Positions 36,237 to 43,711 of a DNA stretch of 64,000 bases are shown in pieces (positions within the stretch are counted from its first letter, which is position 1; every line of letters starts with the position of its first letter). The stretch comes from Nostoc sp. S4 (GTDB taxonomy: Bacteria; Cyanobacteriota; Cyanobacteriia; Cyanobacteriales; Nostocaceae): assembly GCA_029379225.1 (NCBI GenBank), contig JAQYWR010000003.1, positions 186,001 through 250,000 on the forward strand. The letters are read 5' to 3'. The translations under genes and the position numbers were made by a program. The notes beneath the pieces were generated by a model. It did not search any database. It was not told where the DNA came from and worked only from the letters and a program-made list of their open reading frames with translations.

Positions 36237-37226
36237 TCAGCGAATTTGATAAGGCTTATATAATTGACTTGGTTGATAAACAAAATCTTTAAATAATTTA
36301 ATTTGTTGTGTAATTAAATCCCAACGAGGTTGTTTATCTACTTGAGATTGGACTTCTTCTTCTAAGCGTTGTAAGAAATATTTGATATATTTGGGGCGAC
36401 CAGAGTTATTGAGATAGCAACCGCCATCATGATATTCAAAATCTTTTTCAATATCCATGACTTTGGTATTGATTAACCAAAGTACGAGAGAATCAATAAT
36501 TGGGGCGCGGAATTCTTCAATTAAATCGGAAGCAAGGGCAGCATGGCGTTCTGTGCCTTGATGGAGACAAGCGTGGTAAGGGTCTAGTCCTTGGAGTTCA
36601 ATAATTGTTAATATATGATTCCAGAGAATTTGGTAACCAAAACTGAGCATGGCGTTGACTGGGTTTCCTGGAGGGCGGCGGCTACGCGCTAAAAAGACAA
36701 AATTGGGATTATTTAAACATTCGCCAAAGGCTGAAAAATATTGTGCAGCACCAGCACCCTCTAATCCCATCAATCGTTCTATTGTTTCGGCTTCTACTGA
36801 TTTTTGTGCCAGAACTTCTAAACTCTTGATGGCAATTTCAGCAGTTTGTGAAGGATTACGCCGTTGTTGTCGTAGTAAAAAGGTACGGCTATTTTTGAGT
36901 TTGGCTTGGACAATTTTTCTAGCTACTAACAACCGTTCTAGTGCTGTTAATTGTTGCTGATAACGAGATAATTGACGGTATCCTTTGGCAATTGGCATTA
37001 GCCTTCCGTAACAATATCCCATGCGCGATAAGTAGGCAATGGGAATATCTCGCCATAAACAAGTACGAATTGCTTGGGTAGTGATTTGAGATTTCCCAAA
37101 TATTAGTACTTGTTCCAGCAATGGTAATTGTACTTCGCCGTGAATAATTTCTCCTTGTTTAATAATTAAGGTTTCAGCTTTGAGGGTGATATAACAACCT
37201 TGTCGGGAAACATAGAGTGTACGCAT
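36237..37226 (-). CDS. cas1: Cas1
   Basis: A 329-residue integrase. The metal ligands are visible as Glu in RLMGLEGAGAAQYF, His in DPYHACLHQGTERHAAL and Glu in DLIEEFRAPIIDSL. The start MRTLYVSRQG (ATG 37226) is typical. A longer frame to 37304 adds a hydrophobic stretch unlike Cas1 and is rejected. It is not fused to a reverse transcriptase. It lies between cas2 and the csx18-like gene, next to the leader of array 1. Confidence 0.95.
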   Translation of the reverse strand: MRTLYVSRQGCYITLKAETLIIKQGEIIHGEVQLPLLEQVLIFGKSQITTQAIRTCLWRDIPIAYLSRMGYCYGRLMPIAKGYRQLSRYQQQLTALERLLVARKIVQAKLKNSRTFLLRQQRRNPSQTAEIAIKSLEVLAQKSVEAETIERLMGLEGAGAAQYFSAFGECLNNPNFVFLARSRRPPGNPVNAMLSFGYQILWNHILTIIELQGLDPYHACLHQGTERHAALASDLIEEFRAPIIDSLVLWLINTKVMDIEKDFEYHDGGCYLNNSGRPKYIKYFLQRLEEEVQSQVDKQPRWDLITQQIKLFKDFVYQPSQLYKPYQIR

Positions 37227-37313
37227 AAAAATTGGAGAGTTAAGAGTTAGAATTATTAATAATTTAAGTATAGTTTGGCTTGTTAATTTACTTATAATTA
37301 TCAAGTTGGGATA

Positions 37314-37595
37314 TCAAAATCTTCTGGATTCTCGATTCCGAATTCTCGATTCTGGATTTTGAATTTTGAATTCGGAATTTTCAATCATTGTTTTAATTTG
37401 CGATGGTTGTAAAAATTTCACTACAGCATCGCCGGCTGTGGCGTTGACAAAGCTGGCGACGGTCACCAAGATTGTATTGATGATTACTGCTGCTAGTCCC
37501 AAAGGTGCTATCAATAAGATAATCAGAGTGATAGCGCCATTAAGTAACGCTACTCCAAAATTACGGATTAATGCAGCGCGAGGAGAGATATACAT
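37314..37595 (-). CDS. csx18: Small membrane protein, Csx18-like
   Basis: A 93-residue protein with a hydrophobic core (about 10-52: VALLNGAITLIILLIAPLGL and onward). I associate this form, start MYISPRAALIRNF plus a membrane hairpin and NATAGDAVVKFLQPSQ, with Csx18 of cyanobacterial type III loci. That is from memory. The last 25 residues (IQNPESRIRNRESRRF) are encoded by a low-complexity GAATTC/GATTC repeat, so the true family end may be near residue 70. It precedes cas1 on the same strand. Confidence 0.6.
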   Translation of the reverse strand: MYISPRAALIRNFGVALLNGAITLIILLIAPLGLAAVIINTILVTVASFVNATAGDAVVKFLQPSQIKTMIENSEFKIQNPESRIRNRESRRF

Positions 37596-37893
37596 ATATA
37601 TGATGTTTGATGTTTGTTGCAGTTTTCTCTATACCTTAAAGTTACGGGCTAGTTTGAGATTGTGCTAGTGGTTTCATGCGAATGACCAAATTTACTAAGT
37701 TTTTTTACATTCCCTGCGGCGGGGTGAGCAAAACTTGGAAATGCCTATATTCTCGTTGACCCGGCCGATGTCTTTCTGTACAATGATTTCAGCGTTTTTC
37801 TGTTTCATAAATCAGGTGAAAATTTCTCTGTTCTCCAACCCCGCCGCAAATCGCCTCTGGACATCAGGCAGCATAAGGGTTTAAATAAGAGGG
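37596..37893 (+). promoter_or_regulatory. Leader region of CRISPR array 1
   Basis: This 298-bp stretch lies between the divergent csx18-cas1-cas2 genes and the first repeat. The repeats are perfect at this end and decayed at the far end, so it is the leader and holds the array promoter. It contains TTCATGCGAATGAC (37674-37687), which recurs on the opposite strand in the array 2 leader, and a GCGGCGGGG palindrome-rich block (about 37728). Confidence 0.75.
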
Positions 37894-39346
37894 GTCGCTT
37901 CTCTTCTGAGAAGTGGAATTAATGGAAACCAACTGAGATAAACTTCATAGTATTCACTTTGGATAAGGTGTCGCTTCTCTTCTGAGAAGTGGAATTAATG
38001 GAAACCGATAAAATATTGTTTTCATATTTGCTCTCCCTTACTACGTCGCTTCTCTTCTGAGAAGTGGAATTAATGGAAACCTTTAGTGAAGCAGTTTTAA
38101 AAGAAGGTAGGGGAGAGTCGCTTCTCTTCTGAGAAGTGGAATTAATGGAAACTCACCCCAAATGGACGGGTTGCAATTCCGATGATTGGTAGGGGAACGT
38201 CGCTTCTCTTCTGAGAAGTGGAATTAATGGAAACATGTTCTTAATAATTCCTGCCCAGTCAGCATTAGCATCCCAGTCGCTTCTCTTCTGAGAAGTGGAA
38301 TTAATGGAAACTAGAGGAAGAAGAATCCTCCATTCACGAAGAAAGTTCAGTCGCTTCTCTTCTGAGAAGTGGAATTAATGGAAACTTTTCCTCCCATTAA
38401 AAGCGCACGTTATGCGTTCGCTTGTCGCTTCTCTTCTGAGAAGTGGAATTAATGGAAACTCTATCACAAAATGATTATCAAAAAGCGCAAAGTTTAACAA
38501 GTCGCTTCTCTTCTGAGAAGTGGAATTAATGGAAACAAAAAGCAAAGCACCTATAGCTAACTATAGGTGCTTTAAAGTCGCTTCTCTTCTGAGAAGTGGA
38601 ATTAATGGAAACGAGGCCCGTCTTCAGATGCATTAACAATCCGAGTTGTCGCTTCTCTTCTGAGAAGTGGAATTAATGGAAACAAATCTCTTCTTTTAGT
38701 CCAAGTAGCTCCACTATCTGTGTCGCTTCTCTTCTGAGAAGTGGAATTAATGGAAACGCTTTTCAATCCACTAAGGGGCGATCGCCTATAAATCGGGTCG
38801 CTTCTCTTCTGAGAAGTGGAATTAATGGAAACTTTATATAACAGAGATTAGAAGATAAGTGAAAGTGTCGCTTCTCTTCTGAGAAGTGGAATTAATGGAA
38901 ACTTATCTCCAGTTACAGGTAAAGTTTTGAGTGTTACGTCGCTTCTCTTCTGAGAAGTGGAATTAATGGAAACTCAAATTTAATTTCTTTTGACATAATT
39001 TCTCCTTTTAGTCGCTTCTCTTCTGAGAAGTGGAATTAATGGAAACTTGCAGCCCGCCAGAACCGATTTACCTTTACATCAAGTCGCTTCTCTTCTGAGA
39101 AGTGGAATTAATGGAAACAAAACAAAACTTTGATTTAAGCAAATGAATTAAATTTTTGTCGCTTCTCTTCTGAGAAGTGGAATTAATGGAAACTTGGCGG
39201 CGCACCTGAAGATGGTATCCCAGTCAAAGTTAAACGTCGCTTCTCTTCTGAGAAGTGGAATTAATGGAAACCCGTAGTCAATGTAGACAAGAGCATTTGT
39301 CCGGTTTAATGTTGCTTCTTTTGTGAGAAGTGGAATTAATAGAAAC
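37894..39346 (+). CRISPR. CRISPR array 1: 20 repeats, 19 spacers
   Basis: The 36-bp repeat begins GTCGCTTCTCTTCTGAGAAG and ends TGGAATTAATGGAAAC. It holds a 6-bp stem CTTCTC/GAGAAG with TTCT loop. Nineteen copies are identical. The last (39311-39346) is decayed (GTTGCTTCTTTTGTGAG...), which places the leader on the left and transcription rightward. Spacers are 34-46 bp. Spacer 9 (38537-38576) holds a perfect 13-bp inverted repeat with a 4-nt loop. The long variable spacers suit a type III system. Confidence 0.98.
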
Positions 39347-39376
39347 AAAAGCACTAGAAAATTAAGTGCTTTTTTA
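39347..39376 (+). terminator. Rho-independent terminator after array 1
   Basis: AAAAGCACT / AAGTGCTTTTTT forms a hairpin with a T-tract directly after the last, degenerate repeat. It fits rightward transcription of the array. Confidence 0.75.
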
Positions 39377-39647
39377 TTTTCAGTCAGTTCTATTCTTAAA
39401 AGTTAATGGAAGCAGTTATGATGAAAAACTGCATAGGTCAAGTTGAGAAATGAAACCCAACGATTTTACTAGGGGGCAGGATATGTAGCTAGTTTCACAG
39501 TAGTAGTACCAAAACAGTTTTTAATCTAAAATATAAAATTGGCACAGTAAAATAAGTCTAATGCCCAACTACCAGACTTAAATTGTATACTTTAGCAACT
39601 TGAAATATGCTCTAAGTATCCAAGAAAGTATAAAAGTTCTCTAAATT

Positions 39648-40256
39648 ATGATGAGACAAATTCTTGAACCAGAACAGAGTTATACATTTAGTGACTACTT
39701 CAGATTTAACTACACTATCAAAGATATCTTGAAGGAGTTAGGGTGTAATTATAAAAAAGAAAAATTACTCTTACCTACTCAAGAATATGATTTGAATAGA
39801 GTACAAAAACTACAAGCAGATATTGAATTTAATTTAGAGCGTGTAATAGTAAGTACTGAAGATGCTAAAAAACAGATAATTATAGCTCCAATCTTTTTAG
39901 AGCTTTGTAGAATTTTACCTATTCAACTAAATATTGAGTATACGATTAATGTTGGTAAGCAGCTTAAAGGCACTGTAAATTATTATATAGATGCAGGGAA
40001 GAATTTTATCGTAGTTGAAGCAAAGCAAGTAGATTTAGTAAGAGGATTTACTCAGCTAGCAGTTGAATTAATTGCGTTAGACCAGTGGATAGATTCAGAG
40101 AGTTCTATTTTATATGGTGCAGTCACTACTGGGGAGACTTGGAGATTTGCTACCTATCATAGAAGAGAGAAAATAATAACTGAAGATTTAGAGTTATATG
40201 TAGTCCCCAAAGAATTAAACCAGTTACTAAACATATTGTTGGGTATACTGAGTTGA
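39648..40256 (+). CDS. PD-(D/E)XK-nuclease-like protein
   Basis: A 202-residue protein. Its core resembles small restriction-endonuclease-fold proteins common in cyanobacteria: LNIEYTINVGKQLKGTVNYY followed by FIVVEAKQVDL. Glu124 and Lys126 form the E-x-K half. The position where the catalytic Asp is expected (L-x-G-x-x-D-Y) is Asn111, so catalysis is uncertain. It lies between array 1 and the kinase/WYL gene, but such proteins also occur widely outside CRISPR loci. Confidence 0.6.
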   Translation: MMRQILEPEQSYTFSDYFRFNYTIKDILKELGCNYKKEKLLLPTQEYDLNRVQKLQADIEFNLERVIVSTEDAKKQIIIAPIFLELCRILPIQLNIEYTINVGKQLKGTVNYYIDAGKNFIVVEAKQVDLVRGFTQLAVELIALDQWIDSESSILYGAVTTGETWRFATYHRREKIITEDLELYVVPKELNQLLNILLGILS

Positions 40257-40269
40257 TTTCAATTAGTCC

Positions 40270-40343
40270 GTAGGGTGGGTTATGCCGTAGGCTAACGCAG
40301 TTTGAATTGTCGGTGGGTTAACATCTAGCGCAACGCACCCTAC
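40270..40343. repeat. Inverted-repeat element (GTAGGGTG...CACCCTAC)
   Basis: Complementary ends GTAGGGTGGGTT and AACGCACCCTAC bracket about 50 bp with internal GGTGGGTTA/TAACGC motifs. This is a small interspersed repeat of a kind often seen between cyanobacterial genes. It separates the convergent nuclease-like gene and the small gene that follows. Confidence 0.6.
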
Positions 40344-40378
40344 TTTAAATAGGAGGAAAACATAAACAAGAGTAATAA

Positions 40379-40561
40379 TTATTTACAATGATGGGGATTT
40401 GGAAACCATTTACACTGAATTATTCCTCCAGATATTCTTTGTAAGTTTTTAGGAGTATGTCCAGGAAAAATATCAAGATTACTTTTGCTATAAACTTTAA
40501 TAAAGTAGCTAGCATATAAAATTAATAATAATATTACAATAATATTTATACTCTTCTTCAT
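40379..40561 (-). CDS. Small exported or membrane peptide, unknown
   Basis: A 60-residue frame: MKKSINIIVILLLILYASYF forms a signal- or anchor-like segment, followed by a polar tail with two Cys (IQCKWFPNPHHCK). It starts 17 bp after the kinase/WYL stop on the same strand. There is no good ribosome-binding site, so it depends on read-through or coupling. I do not recognise a family. Confidence 0.4.
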   Translation of the reverse strand: MKKSINIIVILLLILYASYFIKVYSKSNLDIFPGHTPKNLQRISGGIIQCKWFPNPHHCK

Positions 40562-40577
40562 TCTGAATTATTAATTA

Positions 40578-42638
40578 CTACTCATAAATCCGAGCGATCG
40601 CCTTTCCAGTTTCCTTAACTTTTAACCTTAATTTCTCTGGTTGCGCTACTTTCACATGACCACCAAAACCAACAATCCACCGCAAAAACTCTACATCATT
40701 TATATACCATTTAGGCAATATCAACCGAAAGCAATTCGGAAACTGTTTATCTGTAGTTCTCTTCAAACAAAAAATCGATTTTGGTAACTTGAACCTCCCA
40801 CCTTCTACAGGTGGAGACATTTTCATTTGTCTGGCTGGAAATCTCTTAGTTCCCTCAGCAATAAATCGAAAAATAGCATCATTAAACCACAGTTCTATTG
40901 TCACGCAAACCTGAGAACATTCTTGTTTATTGTGGCTGAGAAACTGACGTTGGTCGCTCGCATCATATCCTAAAAATATCCCGCCGCTAGCCGCAGCAAG
41001 TTTCTGTAATTTATCTAATGACTTTTCTTGTTCTTCTCTAGAACGGACTTTAGTTTGAGGTTGACCGATAAACAATCTATCTAAACGTTCAAATCGGAAC
41101 AATCCGGCATATTTTCCACTTTCACATTCCAAACCTAAATACCACGCTTGGTTAGAAAAAACAATTTGCAAAGGATATGCGAAAAAAAAGCTTTCTTCAT
41201 CGAGTGCAAATTTACCACCGCCAGGAAAGCGATTTAATTCTAGCAGTTGTCCTTGAATTATTGCCTCTTCTAATTGCTGTAAATTCTTAGAAAGTGCATC
41301 AGTTGGTAAAAACTCTGAATCAATCATATTACGATTGGCAATCGCTCTTACCGGGTACACATTACTTACCCCCAATTTACTTTGTTGCATCCGTGTAGCA
41401 AATGTTTGATAAATCTCCAACGCCACGGGGTCATGCAGGCTTTTCGCCTGAGACTGGAGAACATCAAACACTTTGGTTAATTCAAAGGTCGAAAAAATCG
41501 CCGTCCCCGCAAAATAGCCATCTCTAAGGGGAAATTCTGGTAAGATTTTATAAGGTTTGAGAACTTTTTCTATATCTTTGCGAACGCTATCTACTTTATC
41601 ATTATCAATAATTCCATTCTCTGTGAGTGCAGACATCAGAGTTTGCAAACTTCCCTTTCCAGAATTTTGTAAAAATGGGTGGTGGAGAATCACACGAATG
41701 ATTTCTATCAACCTCCCAAAGCTACCAAAATCAGAATAAGCATGAGTCACAAAATCCAATTGTAGAGACGGCGATTTATCGCGTCTCTTAACTAACACAG
41801 TAATCGGAGAACCAATACCATTAACGCCAATAAGGGAATTTTCTTGTAACCAGTTTAAATCAGCAGCGATCGCATTTTGATTTGCGTAAATTTTACCGCA
41901 CAATTTCTCCATCAACGCCGTAACTTCTTCTAAGGAATTGGCAAACTCTGGAACATTACCAAAAATGCTTGTTAACAAACTTGGATGAGTAGTTTGCAAA
42001 TTCCCAATTCCCGGATAACGAATTATCAGAGAAATTAAATGCATCAAGCGTTCAAAATCCAACAGTTGGCTGTAGTCATGTAAAGTAATCTGGGAACTGC
42101 GGTTAGTGCGGTTGGTAAGGGTACGCGAAAGCTGTGGGATTTCGGTTGCAACTTGTTGAATATCGAACTTGGGGGAAGTGACATCGATTTTTTTGACAGT
42201 TGCAAATCCCTCCGCTGCTATTGGCGGAAACTCTTGGAGAGATTTGTGCATGTTTTCAATGATTAAATCTGGAACTTGACGAATACGTTGTTGGTTCCAT
42301 AACTTGCAAGTTGCAACCGGAGTTTGCAAATACCACGCCATCCAAACAGGAGAAACAACAACAGCAGATTTCAGCTTACTGAGCAAATCCATCCGCCATA
42401 TACGCTTGGCATTGGTAGCATCATAGATAATGGAATCACCTTCAGCTAACGCATCCACAATTTCCGAGATTGCTTTTTCTTCAACCCGACTCCACTCACC
42501 CTGAATACTCGCATCGCCATAAAGTTGTTGACGAATTCCATCAGTAGAGACAATGCGATAATTCCCCAATTTTGCTAACTCGGCCGCGAAAGTAGATTTC
42601 CCGCTACCGGGGACACCAATGAGAAAGTGACAAATCAT
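40578..42638 (-). CDS. P-loop kinase + WYL-domain protein between the CRISPR arrays
   Basis: A 686-residue protein. The N-terminal P-loop kinase domain (Walker A GVPGSGKST at 8-16, STDGIRQQLYGD, IIYDATNAKR) resembles bacterial polynucleotide-kinase-like ATPases. A helical middle follows. The C-terminal WYL domain spans about 425-680 (GKFALDEESFFFAYPLQIVF, QAWYLGLECESGKYAGLFRF, RLDRLFIG). WYL proteins bind ligands and often regulate CRISPR-Cas and other defences, including in cyanobacteria. Its place between the two convergent arrays suggests a regulator or effector of this locus. A palindromic repeat is inserted in frame at 41761-41789. Confidence 0.85.
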   Translation of the reverse strand: MICHFLIGVPGSGKSTFAAELAKLGNYRIVSTDGIRQQLYGDASIQGEWSRVEEKAISEIVDALAEGDSIIYDATNAKRIWRMDLLSKLKSAVVVSPVWMAWYLQTPVATCKLWNQQRIRQVPDLIIENMHKSLQEFPPIAAEGFATVKKIDVTSPKFDIQQVATEIPQLSRTLTNRTNRSSQITLHDYSQLLDFERLMHLISLIIRYPGIGNLQTTHPSLLTSIFGNVPEFANSLEEVTALMEKLCGKIYANQNAIAADLNWLQENSLIGVNGIGSPITVLVKRRDKSPSLQLDFVTHAYSDFGSFGRLIEIIRVILHHPFLQNSGKGSLQTLMSALTENGIIDNDKVDSVRKDIEKVLKPYKILPEFPLRDGYFAGTAIFSTFELTKVFDVLQSQAKSLHDPVALEIYQTFATRMQQSKLGVSNVYPVRAIANRNMIDSEFLPTDALSKNLQQLEEAIIQGQLLELNRFPGGGKFALDEESFFFAYPLQIVFSNQAWYLGLECESGKYAGLFRFERLDRLFIGQPQTKVRSREEQEKSLDKLQKLAAASGGIFLGYDASDQRQFLSHNKQECSQVCVTIELWFNDAIFRFIAEGTKRFPARQMKMSPPVEGGRFKLPKSIFCLKRTTDKQFPNCFRLILPKWYINDVEFLRWIVGFGGHVKVAQPEKLRLKVKETGKAIARIYE
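41761..41789. repeat. GTAGAGACG...CGCGTCTCT palindrome within the kinase/WYL gene
   Basis: TGTAGAGACGGCGATTTATC then GCGTCTCT is nearly the same as the intergenic palindrome at 43634-43655 (GAGACGCGATTTATCGCGTC TC). Here it lies in the coding frame and encodes about ten residues (near KRRDKSPSLQ, about residues 283-293). The frame is kept, so the gene has tolerated the insertion. Confidence 0.6.
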
Positions 42639-42906
42639 CAGCAGTTCAAGGTTAAAAGCTTTTCTAATTTAACTTTTAGCTGTTATTTATTTGTTGTCCA
42701 GAGTTTTCAAGCGAATGACAAAATATAGTAGGAGGCAGGAGGTAAAACATTACTATTGCTAACATCCAGGCTTTCAAGATGTCCTAACCTTTAATTCGCT
42801 TGCTATAATTTTAAGCCTTAGCGAATTCTAATTGGCAGCGCTAACTTACTAAATCTACTGAAATCAGAAAGTCAAATGCCATTTTGAGAAAGTCAAAGCT
42901 GCTTTT

Positions 42907-43092
42907 AAGAAAGCAAAAGCTGATTTTACTTGCGGAAAACACCAAAATCATCAAGCAAACTGGGGTTTGAGAAAGTCAAAGCTGCTTTTATTTGCGGAAA
43001 ATACCAAAATCATCAAGCAAACTGGGGTTTGAGAAAGTCAAAGCTGATTTTACTTGCAGAAAACACCAAAATCATCAAGCAAACTGGGGTTT
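42907..43092. repeat. Three tandem copies of a 62-bp unit
   Basis: Copies lie at 42907-42968, 42969-43030 and 43031-43092. The unit runs from GAGAAAGTCAAAGCTG to CATCAAGCAAACTGGGGTTT. Shorter pieces of it (GAAAGTCAAAGC + CTTTT, about 21 bp) flank on both sides (42867-42906, 43093-43130). No frame is open across the copies. The role is unknown. Confidence 0.88.
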
Positions 43093-43258
43093 GAGAAAGT
43101 CAAAGTTACTTTTGAGAAAGTAATTGCGGCTTTTGCTGATTGAATCTAGTCAAAACATGAAGTTCAGATAAAATTCTTCAAAAAATTGCTGACAAATGCT
43201 GAATATTTTTCATCCAAGTAATTGACAAGTATAAAATTATACTCTAATATCAGAATAA

Positions 43259-43300
43259 GAAAGGCGATCGCCCTCCGCCAAGAGCTTGCGATCGCCTTTC
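43259..43300. repeat. Hairpin built from two HIP1 octamers
   Basis: GAAAGGCGATCGC and GCGATCGCCTTTC form a perfect 13-bp inverted repeat with a 16-nt loop. It lies about 30 bp upstream of the frameshifted gene at 43334. It could be a terminator-like or regulatory hairpin. Confidence 0.6.
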
Positions 43301-43333
43301 CCTAAACCCCCATTCTGAGAGGTAATTACCATC

Positions 43334-43617
43334 ATGGCACAAGAAGAAGAGTTTGTACAAAATCAATCCGAACTGCAACAATACTTGGATAGCGAAAACT
43401 TAAATATACCTGCCTTAAACAACCGACTCAAAAACCCTTACCCAAAAGAGAACCGATTAAACATATATTGATAGGTTCTTCAAAAGCAGTTACCAGCACA
43501 ATTCATTATCTGCAAGTCATTGGCTACTCTAGCGCCGGCGACTGGAGTCCATTAGTACCAACAGGTAACCCTGACGAGATGATGAGTATTTTAATCCGTC
43601 AGATTTTAATGCAATAA
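43334..43617 (+). pseudogene. Frameshifted conserved small cyanobacterial gene
   Basis: The first half reads MAQEEEFVQNQSELQQYLDS then ENLNIPALNNRLKNPYP. The second half, in another frame, reads PKREPIKHILIGSSKAVTST, IHYLQVIGYSSAGDWSPLVP and ends MMSILIRQILMQ. The two halves look like one protein of about 95 residues (from memory, an uncharacterised cyanobacterial family), broken by a single-base loss near 43429 in the AAACCCTTACCCAAAA run. A sequencing error in this homopolymer-rich spot is the main alternative. Confidence 0.65.
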
Positions 43618-43633
43618 CCCAAAACCTCATGTA

Positions 43634-43655
43634 GAGACGCGATTTATCGCGTCTC
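43634..43655. repeat. GAGACGCGAT...ATCGCGTCTC palindrome
   Basis: Stem GAGACGCGAT / ATCGCGTCTC closes on a 2-nt loop. It is a dispersed cyanobacterial palindrome, also present inside the kinase/WYL gene at 41761. Confidence 0.65.
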
Positions 43656-43660
43656 CAGAA

Positions 43661-43697
43661 AAATCCCCGGCTTTTTAGGAAAACCGGGGATTTTTTT
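43661..43697 (+). terminator. Rho-independent terminator
   Basis: AAATCCCCGG / CCGGGGATTT with a T7 tract forms a strong terminator after the frameshifted gene. Its A/T flanks could also stop leftward transcription leaving array 2, whose last repeat starts 15 bp away. Confidence 0.85.
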
Positions 43698-43711
43698 GGT
43701 GCAATGCTCTA

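Noticed and set aside
39148..39354. Minus-strand frame of 68 codons with the repeated segment FPLIPLLRREAT
   Set aside because: The repeated peptide is the translated CRISPR repeat of array 1; no ribosome-binding site or family.
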